This document shows positions 1-11,474 of a stretch of 64,000 bases of DNA, one piece after another (position 1 is the stretch's first letter; each line of letters opens with the position of its first letter). This stretch comes from Salvia splendens. Taxonomy: Eukaryota > Streptophyta > Magnoliopsida > Lamiales > Lamiaceae. The notes below the pieces were generated by a model. The model had not been told where the DNA came from, made no database searches, and was given only the letters and a program-made list of their open reading frames with translations. The stretch is from assembly GCF_004379255.2 (NCBI RefSeq), contig NC_056039.1, positions 22,643,883-22,707,882 on the forward strand, given 5' to 3'. Position numbers and translations under genes: made by a program.

Positions 1-402
1 TGTTGTGTCTAGTCCAGAAGTGCTAAAGGAAGTCTTGAAATTATTAGCCCTGGGGATCATATACTCTATTCCAGACAGCAAGTGGGTCAGTCAAGTCCAT
101 ATGGTGCCAAAGAAATCAGGCATTCAAGTGGTGATAATTGACAAGAACGAGTTGATTCCCACAAGACTGGTAACAAGCTGGAGAATGTGTATTGATTACT
201 GGAAGCTGAATGAAGCCCACCCGAAAGGATCATTTTCCGCTGCCTTTCATTGACCAGATGCTCGAGAGACTCGCGGGTAAGTAGTATTTCTACTTCCTTG
301 ACGGTTACAGTGGATATTTCCAGATATATGTGGACCTAGAGGACCAGGAGAAGACGACCTTTACGTGCCCTTTTGGAACATATACGTACAGGAGGATGCC
401 TT
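1..402 (+). pseudogene. Reverse transcriptase N-terminal fragment of the outer Athila-like pol
   Basis: The first frame (5-253) matches the start of the RT domain of the younger copy at 8222-8450, including the stretch MVPKKSGI and MCIDY. A frameshift near 225 follows, and the text continues to the RRMPF motif region at about 400, where a solo LTR interrupts it. The piece is a broken part of a retrotransposon polyprotein and cannot make a working enzyme. The identification is firm because the intact homologue lies in the same window. Confidence 0.85.
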
Positions 403-1864
403 TGTTAGGGTTTGTATACTAGAAATCACCTTTCGAGTGATTGAATACTGTAAAACTCTAATAATTATTTTCCAATGAATGCAACATATTATTTTTGTCG
501 TAATGTTGTTATATTTTACATTTAATAGATGTTTAATGCATATTTAAATGTATAAGTCAACATAACAAAGTCTAAGTCTTTGTTTTAGTAGACCGGTTGT
601 GGGCTGCGCTCAATTTAAAGTACGCGGTCAGTTCTGAACAAAGAAAAATAAGAATTTCACAACCTAGATAGGCTTAGACTACCTATTGTGAAAGGTTGCA
701 ATGCCAGTCCGATTATTTCTAAGCCTTATTGAAATATGATGATATTGGTGTGGTGTAGCACTGAATGGATCTAACAGCAAGATGAGTCTTTATGCTATCT
801 ACTGAAAGACGAGGTCTTGATAATTAATTTCTTAATCAATGTATGCTAGCATTGAGCATACGATATTGAGTATCTACTACTTTGACTTACCAAAGGTGTG
901 GGTTTTTCGTCACCCAACGATCCAGGTATATTGGGTAGTGGTGATCATTATCTGGCGGTGCTAGGATTGCTATTATATTGAATCGCGCGCGAGGAGAGTC
1001 TCGTTTGATAACATCCACAAGAGGAGCTCGAAACAAGGTTTTATTATTCGGAACCTATCTAGTTGGAGTTTGATTACTCTATGAATAATAAATAAGAGTT
1101 TCTTGATAAGTCCACTCTTCGAGATTAAAATATGTTAATTAATTAAGTCCGTAGCAGACATTAATTAATTAATGGATGTTTCATCTTAAGCACGGGAAAT
1201 AAATTAAACAAGTTAAAGGAAACTCGGAACACTTATAATTTCGGATTTGGAAAGGCAGTGCAAAATTACTTCTGTAGTGGCTGCTTGTAATATTCGAATA
1301 TAAACTTGTATTAAATTGTGGGTTCAATTTAATTGGTAAAATGCTAATTGGGTGAGGCCATGTCCAAATTCTTCCTTAGATCCCTTACTAGGCCTAATAT
1401 GTGACTTAATATAAATAGGAGAATAAAGGAGACAGAAAATACACTTATTCTCATTAAAATTTTCGTCCCCTCCCTTTTGAGAGAGAGAGTTCGAAAATTG
1501 CTTCTTCCGTGAGTAGAGTTCTGTCTTCGTTATTCGAGTCCTAGTATTCTGGTGAGATTTGCCCACACAAATATCAGTATACAGTCCGGGACACCAGACA
1601 GAAGATCCGAGGTTGAGTTCTGAAGATCTTCACGTGGAGAAGACGCAAACCATCTTCGATTCTTTGGAGAATCAATAAGGTAAATTGGCTGACTCCGTAG
1701 TATGCATGTTTTAGGATTTATTTGTTCTAAAGCATGATTTAAATTCAAGTTACGAGCATGATACATGTGATAATTGCACGAATAGAATTTGTCTAAATAA
1801 TCTGCTAAATAGATCAAATTCATGTGATCGTATTTTATGCACGCTTCCGCTGCCAACCCCTTCA
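403..1864 (+). mobile_element. Solo LTR, probably Ty1/copia
   Basis: The segment starts TGTTAGGG and ends TTCA. It splits the RT coding sequence of the outer Athila copy between the codons for MP and FGL. The flanking five bases are GCCTT (398-402) and TCCTT (1865-1869), one mismatch. A TATA-like box (TATAAATAGG, about 1412) on the plus strand gives the orientation. No internal domain, primer site or second LTR is present, so it is a solo LTR left by recombination. The copia assignment rests on the general look of the LTR start and is less certain than the boundaries. Confidence 0.75.
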
Positions 1865-3209
1865 TCCTTTTGGTCTATGTAATGCACCAAGGACCTTCCA
1901 AAGGTGTATGATTAGCATCTTCTCTTATTTAATGGAAGAATGCATCGAGATCTTCATGGACGACTTCACAGTTTAAGGGAATTCTTTTGAGTCCTGCCTT
2001 GCCAGTCTGGATCTGGTACTAAGAAGATGTCAAGAGAAGAACTTGGTGTTGAACTTTGAAAAATGCCATTTTATGGTGCCTGAGGGAATTGTTTTAGGCC
2101 ACGTCGTCTTAGAAATGGGAATACAAGTTGATAAGGCGAAGGTGGAAGTTATTACCAAGTTACCTTTTCCGACAAATCAAAAGGAAATACTAGGTTTCTT
2201 GGGTCACGCTAGGTTCTACAGGAGGTTTATTAAGGATTTTGCTAAGATTGCGCAGCCATTAACCCGTCTCCTGAAGAATGATGTGGAATTTGTCTTCGAC
2301 GAGACATGTCAGCGTGCCTTCCAGCTTTTAAAGGATCGACTTGTCTCAGCGACGATCATTAGAGCCCCAGACTGGAATCACCCTTTTGAGGTGATGTGTG
2401 ATGCGAGTGATTTCGCAGTTGGGGCAGTTTTGGACCAATGGATAGAAGGGAAATGCTATGTGATTTTCTACGCGTCTAAAACATTGAATCAGGCTCAAAA
2501 AAACTTCGATACAACGGAGGAGGAGATGTTGGCTATCGTATATTCCTTCGAGAAGTTTCGCCCGTATCTATTGGGTTCCAAAGTTATTGTGTATACTGAT
2601 CATGCGACGATAAAATATTTGTTGACGAAGAAGGAATGGACGCCCAGGTTGATCCGTTAGGTATTGCTGTTGTAGGAATTTAACTGGAAAGCGAGAGAAG
2701 ATAAAGAAGACATCCCCGATGCTTTTTCAGAAGAGCACTTGTATTATGTCAAAGGATCAAATGTCTTGATCAGTTTGGGCGACACTTTCATCCCAACTGA
2801 TCCAGAGGAATGTGTGTGTGAAATGAACAGAAGGTAGGCTGAACCATGGTTCGCAGATTTGGCGAACTACTTCGTGACCGGTGAGTTGCCGACTACATCA
2901 AAGGTAACTAGAGCACAGAAGATGAAGTTAAAAAGTGAAGCCAAGTTTTATTTCTGGGATGATCCGTACCTGTGGAAGATGGGTGCCGATCAGGTGATAA
3001 GAAGTTGTGTTCCTGACTGGGAACAAAAAGATGTATTAACTCATTGCCATTCTTTGGCATGTGGAGGACACTTCAGACACAAAAAGACTGCGAGGAGAGT
3101 TCTCGATAGTGGATTCTACTGGCCAACTCTGAATAGAGACGCATATAAGTTATGTAAAACCTACAATCGCTGTCAACTGACCAGTGGGATCTTCACGCAA
3201 GATGAAATG
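1865..3209 (+). pseudogene. RT, RNase H and integrase zinc-finger fragment of the outer Athila-like pol
   Basis: The text resumes at the FGLCNAP part of RT after the solo LTR. The catalytic FMDDF motif of the family is followed by a stop (about 1974). An open stretch at 2043-2660 holds the end of RT and RNase H ([23 protein letters not shown]), ending in a stop after PRLIR. A second open stretch at 2859-3212 holds the linker and the HHCC part of integrase (HCHSLACGGHF, then C-x2-C variants). It ends exactly at the five bases AAATG duplicated around the younger element; the same protein resumes at 17116. Unlike the younger copy it keeps the RNase H segment after TDHATIK. Confidence 0.88.
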
Positions 3210-4808
3210 TGATAAGGCTAATTTCATGCATCGGTCTAGATTTTATTTAGTGAAAACGCTAGGTCTAACGCATCTTTAAAGCCAGGTGTGTGAAGGTTTT
3301 CGCTAGATCCAGGAAAGGGAGAGGACGCTTGCATGGTCCTAGGAAACTGGCGAAAGAGTGGACATTATGAAGAAAATTGCTTGACGGAGGAAGCCTCAGA
3401 GTTGAAGGGTAGAATAGGGATTTCTACGAAGACTCTAGAAGGCTATGTCCGCATCTATAAAAGGAAGAAGCATGCAAGCTGGAGGGACCTTCTCGGTTGG
3501 AGGCCTCACTAACAGCCTGTAGCTTAAGTTCACTTTTCACACACTTGGGTTCTAATTCGTGGAGGATCTCGGGTTCGCACTGGGGGTTCACGTTTAGTTT
3601 TCTCGGAAGTATTTGTGGGTTGCAACACCGTCCTTCTGTGGGGCGAAGAAACAATTTTAATTTCCGTTTTCGTACTTTGTTGATTTCGCCGAGCTCCACT
3701 GTTTGAAGCTCGGTCCTCTGTTTCTTTGCTGAATATTTCTCTTATCTTAATGCAAGTTTCGTTTTCGCTTATGTTGATTGTGTTGATTTCTGTTTGTTGA
3801 TTGTGTTCACTTGAATGCTGGAGTTGGAATTGTTAGAGTTGGTTGTTTTCGTGGATTATTACAGGTTCGTGGTTGGATCTGGGAGAACGGAGTTTGTTTG
3901 TGGATGAATCGGGGTTTTATCTTGCTGATATTGTAGGATTGTCTGTGATTGTTGGAATTCGGAGTTGATCGGAGCTGATCTGTAAGAATCAGAGTTATGG
4001 AGTTGATTTTGATGGTTGTTGAGTTCAGATGGCTTGGATCCGAGGTAGATTAATCACCCGACGTGAATCTGAGCAGTGTTGATTTAATTTCATGCCTAGT
4101 TTACGTGTTTTCATTTCGCTTCGCCTAGTTTATGTCGATCTGATGCATTTCCGATTTGTAGCAAGTTTCCGGCGTCCTGATTTCTATATTCTGTTTGAAT
4201 CTAGGTATGTGCTCTGTTTTCTCCATTTACGTATTTGATTCGGTTAGGAAAATGCATGTCGTTGTTAGTCAGGGCATGAGTTGGTTGTTTGCAGCTTTTA
4301 CCGTACTTGCTATATTTGGAGTCATGGTCCCTATTGCTTTTATTCTCTATGTCTAGTCTTAATTAGTGAATCGTTTACACGGTCTAGGAAGTGATTTTAA
4401 TACCTCGCGGTCATGACGATGTTTGCTGTTAGTGTGTTTACAGTTTCCTAGGTCTAGCATTTACATTTCGTGCCTAGGACTAGAGTTAGGTAAAATTCTC
4501 AACCCTTTGCGTGGCAGCAGCCGCTTGTTTCCAGAGTCTCTAAGCACTACTTTACGAATCCATCTTCGTGGGATCGACCCTGCTTCCCTATACTAATCCA
4601 TAGTATTTGGGGTTGAGGGATTTTAATTGTTGAAGGAGAGTCGAGTGTGTCCAACGACAGAAACACTCTGTGTTCCTTGAGTTCCTGGACCTAGTGATCC
4701 AGTGGATTTAAGAAGCGCGGTGTCTTGACCGAGCATCTGCATTAACTTTCTCTATGCACACTTGCTCACTCCGCTCCTGAGTCATATCTTAGCGAGAGCG
4801 GCACTTCA
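3210..4808 (+). repeat. 5' LTR of the nested Athila-like element
   Basis: It matches 15508-17110 almost base for base, with small differences such as a 2-base indel near the start. It begins TG and ends CA. A TATA-like box (CTATAAAAGG at about 3455) lies where transcription would start, upstream of the R/U5 part. The primer binding site follows two bases after the end. Confidence 0.95.
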
Positions 4809-4810
4809 AA

Positions 4811-4828
4811 TGGCGCCGTTGCCGGGGA
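4811..4828 (+). promoter_or_regulatory. Primer binding site, tRNA-Asp type
   Basis: TGGCGCCGTTGCCGGGGA lies two bases after the 5' LTR. It is the complement of the 3' end of plant tRNA-Asp, the primer known for the Athila lineage. Confidence 0.9.
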
Positions 4829-4911
4829 TGGATGGCGTACTTTGTGTTAGTGTTTAGAGTCGGTGGTGTAAATAGTTTTGATTTATTTTCTCTCTCTTTT
4901 ATTTGTAGTTT

Positions 4912-7022
4912 ATGAGCAGAGGCTCAAGATCTACCTACTGGAGCAACTCATCTGGGTGGAAGCACGGCCAGTTTAACTGGCGGGTAAAGGATACAGTCTC
5001 TACTGTGACCACCAGATCAGGGTTCACCACGGGAGATCCGTTTCCGAGTGAATTTACTAGCGACGAATCTTAGACGTCGTCAGGACGCGAAGATCCAGAG
5101 TCACCACCGGAATCAGAAACAGAGTTAGAAACAGGGGAAGCAGATGAAGTAGTCATGGCGCAAGTAGTAGATCCAGATCCAGAGATCGGTTCGCTCACAG
5201 CCCATTTAGATGGAGAACCAGCTCAAGCAATAGTGATGAATCCACGCCAGAGGACTATTGAGATCAAGACAAACGTACTTGGCATCTTGCCAACGTTCTC
5301 TGGGCGTTAGAATTAGTGTCCGTATGAGTTCCTAAATGAATTCAGTAAGTTGTGTGGTATTCAGAAGAGGCCGAATGATACAACAGAGGAGGATTATCGC
5401 CTACGTGCAATTCCATTTACCTTGAAGGGGGAAGCTAATATGTGGTTATTGAGGTTGCCCCCAGATTCTATCCGCACATGGAGGGACTTCAAGTTGGAAT
5501 TCTTAGATTATTTCTTTCCATCCAACAAGACGAATGCACTGAAAAAAGAAATACTAGAGTGTAAGCAGGAATATGATGAATCGCTGAGTCAGTATTGGTC
5601 GAGATTCAAGGGGTTGTTGGATGCATGCCCGAACCACCGAATGATAGAGGCAGAGACCTACTCTCTGTTTTACGAAGGGGCAACTCCTGAGTCAAAGGAC
5701 CTAATGAATTCCTCGAGTGGAGGAAATTTCACAAGAAAAAGAGGAAGTGAGGCAAGAGAAATCCTGGGGAAGTTGATCGACGCTAAAAAAGCATACGATA
5801 ACCCTAGGAATGCAGTGAGGAGAGGATCGGTGCATGCTGTAAGAGAGCAAGAAGATGACAAAGTAGAAGCAAGAATTGATAGGCTCGAGAAAAGCTCTTT
5901 TGAACGCGATTGAAAAGACGATTCCACTGGCTTCACAAGGGAAGGAGAAATCTCCTGGTCCAGGAGATAATCAAATTCAGCAATATTACGGGACCCAGGA
6001 AGGAGATTATCAGGCCCAGGTCAATTCAATGGGAAGTTGGAATCCCGATGGGAGCTGGAATCCAGGGAGACAGAGAGATGCGCCATGGAGAAACCATCCA
6101 AATTTCAGATGGACTGACAATGAGCAGAATCAGCCGGCACCACAACAAAGTCAACAATTTGCACCTCAGCCCAAAAGACAAGGTAACTGGTCAGGAAGGA
6201 ATCAAGAGGGGCGGGCAGCTGGATCAATCGGAACCAAGGAGATCACTTGAGCTGGGGAGACAGAAATCAAAACAGTCAAGGAAACTCTTATGTACCACCG
6301 CACCAAAGGAATTTGCAGAACAATTACCAGGGTCAAGGAAATCAATACAACAACTCTTCAGGAGGTCAAGGAAACGCTCGTCAGGGTCAAGTGAGTGGAC
6401 CGACTCTGAGCATAGGTCCAGGGCACAGTCAGCCATCGAAATCACCAAAGAGTATCGATGATATGGTGCACGATCTCGTTAGTTCTCAGCAGCATATGCA
6501 AAACAACCTGCAATCGAACAGTGACGTAGTGCACAAGCTTCAAGAAGCTCAACAGGAGCAAAAGGCAGCAATGGATATGCTGGCCAAGCAGTTATCCCAG
6601 ATAGCCACTTCTTTGAGTGATATGAGGGGAAATGAAGGGAAGATTCCCGCCTCCGTAAGGCCACCGGATAGAGCGAATATAAGTCAGATTACCTTGAGAT
6701 CCGGGAAAGGATATGATGGGCCAGTGGTAAGAACGAAAGAAGCGACAAGCCCCAGGGGAGGCAAGGACGAGGATACAATTCCTAGGCCTAGGAACTTGGA
6801 GGGAGGAACTTCCTGGGTCAAGGATGATCTTCAGACAGGGGATTTGGAGAAACCCTTGCCAAGGTCAGCTGAGCCTTTTTTCCTCGATCCAGAGCCGGAG
6901 TTGGAGAACGAGGCAGTAAGGGAGGAAACTGGAGAATTCTTAGCTGAAAGCTCTACAGGAGCAGGGAAGCGACTGAAACCTTTCCCAAGTCGGGGGAAGC
7001 CAAGAAGAAGAAGGAAGAACCG
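4912..7022 (+). pseudogene. gag of the nested Athila-like element, broken
   Basis: The likely start is the ATG at 4912, just after a pyrimidine-rich stretch. The reading frame holds to 5913 but is cut by stops at 5071, 5308, 5314 and 5911. Residues around 5350-5700 are the retrotransposon gag (capsid) domain, with LKGEANMWLLRLP and WRDFKLEFLDYFFP. The frame then shifts to 5876-6250 and back to 6247-7083. This C-terminal part is rich in Q, N and G, with no zinc knuckle that I can see, as is usual in Athila gag. It would package RNA in virus-like particles; this copy cannot. Parts of the sequence are confirmed by the related gag domain at 51574-52557. Confidence 0.85.
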
Positions 7023-10000
7023 GTGGACTTCATGGATATTTTTTGGAAATTGGAGATTAATCTACCATTTTTACAGGCCTTGAAATTGCCGGTGTTTAGC
7101 AAGTTCATCAAGGAATTTATAGCTGGGAAGGCTAGACCCAGTGGGAAAATTTTGATAGGCGAGAACGTCTCTGCAGTGATTCAAAAGCGGAGGATGCCTT
7201 CGAAATGCAATGATCCAGGTATGTTTACCTTACCCATCTCTATTGGTGATGTAAAAATAATCGAGCATGCTATGTGCGATTTAGGTGCATCCATAAATGT
7301 GTTACCACTTTCCATATACAAGAAATGAGTAGGGGTAGGCATGGTGGACACGAAGGTTGTGATCCAATTGGCGGACATGTCATGCATCTGTCCTGAAGGG
7401 GTACTTGAGAATGTGATAGTCAAGGTACATAACTTCTTGTATCCGGCTTATTTCCATGTGATTAAGATGAGTGATAATGAGTCCGCAGAGTCTGGCGGAG
7501 TACTTTTAGGGAGACCCTTCCTACGTACCGCCAAGACTATCATTGATGTTTTTGATGGTACCATCTGCCTTGATTATAATGGGGAGAAATATATATTCAG
7601 CATAGATGAGGCAATGAAAAAACCTCTTGACATCGAAAATTTGCATGCTATAGATGTTATTAACCCCTTGGTCCAGGAATATCTTGAGACCGAATTAATG
7701 CAAGAACAGATTGAGAATTCCGAGATGAGTCATGCCATTGATAGAGAAGTGGCCAGTTGGTGTCAAGCAATGAACACAAGTGAGTTATCAGATGAAGAGT
7801 TAGCTGAAGCAATTCTGGAATTCTGTGCAAACCCGGAGATAGCTAGATCAAGGAATACACCTTATGAGGCGAGTGAGGAAGGTTCTGCTGGGTCGACGAA
7901 GGGAATGACAACGGAAGCAACAGAAAAAAATCCCTTGCCCCAGGAAAAAGACGTTCCCAAGAAAGAGTTAAAAACACTTCCACATGGGCTCAAGTATGCG
8001 TATCTGGAGGAGAATGAAAATTTCCCTGTGATTATTAACAGCAACTTGACCGAGGGACAAGAAGAGGAATTGCTGAAGGTAATTCGAAGAAACAAGAAGG
8101 CTATTGGGTGGACACTCTCTGACTTGGTAGGAATCAGCCCCGATCTGTGCATGCATCACATCAACTTGGAGGAAGGAGCAAAAGCATGCAGAGATCCTCA
8201 GCGCAAATTGAATCCGAACATGAGGGAGGAAGTGCTGAAGGAAGTATTGAAGCTGCTTTCCCTAGGAATCATTTATTCCATACCAGACAGTGAATGGGTT
8301 AGTCCAGTTCCTATGGTACCCAAGAAGTCAGGAATTTAGGTGGTAAAGAACGACAAGAATGAGTTGGTGCCCACTAGACTAGTAACTCGGTGGAGGATGT
8401 GCATCGACTATAGGAAGTTAAATGAAGCGACCAAGAAAGACCATTTCCCTCTAGCTTTCATTGACCAGATGCTGGAAAGGCTGGCGGGCAAGCAATATTT
8501 CTGTTTCCTAGACGGGTATAGTGGGTATTTTCAAATCTATGTGGATCCCGAGGATCAGGAGAAGATAACTTTCACGTGTCCCTTTAGAACGTATGCTTAT
8601 AGACGGATGCCGTTTGGCCTGTGCAATGCGCCAGGCACCTTTCAGCGGTGTATGATGAGCATCTTCTCGGATCTCCTAGAGGATTGCATCGAGATTTTTA
8701 TGGATGACTTCACTGTGTACGGGAATTCATTTGACTCATGTTTGGCAAGTTTGGATGTGGTATTGAGAAGGTGCCAGGAAAAACATTTGGTTTTGAATTT
8801 CGAGAAATGCCACTTTATGGTCCCTGAAAGAACTGTCTTAGGGCACGTAGTCTCGGAAAGAGGGATACAGGTAGACCAGGCGAAGATTGATGTGATATCA
8901 AAACTGCCTTACCCGACGAATCAGAAGGAGGTGAGAGGATTCCTAGGGCACGCAGGATTCTATAGGAGGTTCATAAAAGATTTCGCAAAAATTGCTCAGC
9001 CACTCACTCACCTGTTGCATAACGATGTTGATTTTGTCTTTGATGAGGAATGCAAAAAGGCTTTTCAGTTGTTGAAGGATAGGCTAGTATCTGCTCCCAT
9101 TATTAGAGCGCCCGACTGGAATCTACCCTTTGAAATTATGTGTGACGCAAGCGACTATGCCGTGGGAGCGGTGCTAGGTCAAAGAGTCGATGGGGAAAGC
9201 TATGTGATCTTTTATGCTTCAAAAACGCTGAATCAGGCTCAGAGAAATTATGACACTACTGAAAAGGAAATGCTGGCGGTAGTGTACTCATTTGAGAAAT
9301 TTCGCCCGTACTTGCTTGGGTCGAGGGTGATAGTCTTCACCGACCACGCGGCTATAAAGGGGAAGTCAGAATATAAAAAGGGGACAGAAAATAAGGTGGC
9401 CGATCATCTAAGTAGGATATTTCAAGGGGAGACCGAGGAAGCAATACCGGATGCATTCCCCGAGGAACATTTGTACTATGTGAAAGAATTTCCTCGACCT
9501 ATCAGCTGGGAAGAGGTTATGGCGTTAACAGGTCCAGGGGAAGTTGAAAAAGGGAAATGTCATCAAAACGATGAGCCATGGTTCGCTGACCTGACAAATT
9601 ACTTAGTCACTGGAGAGGTGCCCAGTTCCCAAGTTATCTCCCGGGCCCAGAAGATGAAATTGAAGAGCGAGGCTAAGTACTATTACTGGGATGACCCGTA
9701 TTTGTGGCGAATGGGAGCCGACCAAATAATACGGAGGTGTATTCCAGAGTGGGAACAGAGGGATGTGCTGAATCATTGCCATACCCTAGCTTGTGGAGGT
9801 CACTTTGGACCTAGGAAGACCGCAAGGAAGGTGTTAGATAGTGGATTTTACTGGCCTACATTGCATAAGGATGCTTTCGAGTTTTGCCAGAACTGTGAGA
9901 GGTGTCAACAGACAGGGGGAATCTCCAGGAGGGACGAAATGCCACAAGTTCCAGTGATTGTGTGTGAGATCTTCGATGTCTGGGGAATGGATTTCATGGG

Positions 10001-10829
10001 TCCATTTCCGTCTTCATACGGGAACGCATACATACTTGTGGCAGTTGACTATGTTTCAAAGTGGATAGAGGCCAAGGCGACCACATCGTGTGAAGCCAAA
10101 GAGGTAGCGAAATTTCTTAGAGCTAACATCTTTAACAGGTACGGAGTGCCCAGAGCTATAATATCTGATAATGGGACGCATTTCCGTAACTGGACTATTG
10201 AAGCTCTAATGAGAAAATACGGAGTTCACCATCGCCTTTCCACACCATATCATCCTCAATCAAATGGGCAAGCTGAAATATCAAACAGGGAAATCAAAGC
10301 GATTCTGGAAAAGACGGTTAATCCGTCAAGGAAGGACTGGAGTAAGAGACTTGATGACGCACTATGGGCATACAGAACAGCATATATAATGCCCATTGGA
10401 ATGTCTCCTTACAGGTTAGTATTCGGCAAGATGTGTCACTTGCCGGTGGGAATTGAGCATAGGGCGTACTGGGCAGTCAAGGAGATTAATATGAATCCTC
10501 AAGCCTGTGAGGGAGAGAGGAAACTGCAGCTCCAGGAGTTGGAAGAATTGAGGCTTGAGTCTTATGAATCAGCGATGTGGTACAAAGAAAAGACCAAGCT
10601 TTGGCATGATAAGAATCTCCGGACCAAGGAACTGCAAGTTGGGCAGAAAGTTCTCCTGTTCCAATCCCGGCTCAAGTTAATGCCTGGTAAGCTGAAGTCC
10701 AAGTGGACTGGACCATACACTATTTTGAGTCTTCGTGCAAATGGAGCAGTAGAGATCCAGGGAAGTGCTTCAAACTCAACTCCTTTTCTTGTCAACGGTC
10801 ATCGTGTGAAGGTATTTAGGGATAACTAG
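7023..10829 (+). pseudogene. pol of the nested Athila-like element: protease, RT, RNase H, integrase; two stops
   Basis: One frame runs the whole length and is cut only by stops at 7326-7328 and 8337-8339. Protease: CDLGASINVLP at about 7276. RT: MCIDYRKLNE (8398), CFLDGYSGYFQ, FMDDFTVYG (8698). RNase H: CDASDYAVGAVL (9141), EKEMLAV, FTDHAAIK, ADHLSR, so all four catalytic acids remain, but about 30 residues present in the outer copy are missing after TDHAAIK. Integrase: HCHTLACGGHF with the CC pair, WGMDFMG, SDNGTHF, and the glutamate in the QAEISNRE segment. The C-terminus has GPYTILSL and NGHRVKVF. There is no chromodomain, as expected for Athila. It copies and integrates the element; the two stops and the deletion make this copy defective. 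Confidence 0.92.
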
Positions 10830-11474
10830 GAGTTGTGTGTAGTGGACGAAATGCCACTACGCGCACTCCCTGATATCCCCTGATCGGTCTAGGAAGAGAG
10901 TGTTCTTAAGGACTTCCTAGGTCCAGTATCCAAGAAGTTTTACCATGACCTGACCTAGGAATCGTGAGAACACTTGAACACAATTTGTAAATATTTAATT
11001 GTTTTCCTTAAATAAAAAAAACCCAAACAAATCAGAAAAAAAAATAATCTTCCAAAAATATTTTTGAAATACCAGACTCCTTGGGAATGTTTTTGATATT
11101 GTCATATCCTCGACCTGGGGGGTCTGGCGTTTCATTTTTCTAGTTTGATTTTTTTGTGTGTAGTTCTGCAGAGAGTATTTACTAGGGCAGGGAATTGAGG
11201 AGTAAAATTTTGGAGGGAGTTGGCACCGGTTCGAATTTCAATGGACACCTTTATGGGGAGGCGTACAGTCGCTAGCGTCATGCCTGCCAACTGCCTGCAA
11301 AACCGTCCTCTCCCATACCTATCGGCGAATAACCGTGTTCTCCTTTTATTTTTCCTTACTCACTCTCTCTCTACATCCAGAATTCCCCAAATTTCTCTCT
11401 AGGTTTTTTTTTTCTAACCCTAATCCAAGAAAATTTCTCTCCAAGTTTTTGTCAAAATTTCTACAGAATTCTTC
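10830..11474 (+). other. Spacer between pol and the third ORF of the nested Athila-like element
   Basis: This is non-coding and A/T-rich, with a T-rich run ending in GTGTGTAGTTCTGCAG (about 11153-11170) that could serve as a splice acceptor for a subgenomic mRNA of the third ORF. That role is inference only. A CT-rich stretch at about 11340-11400 precedes the ORF start at 11475. Confidence 0.5.
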
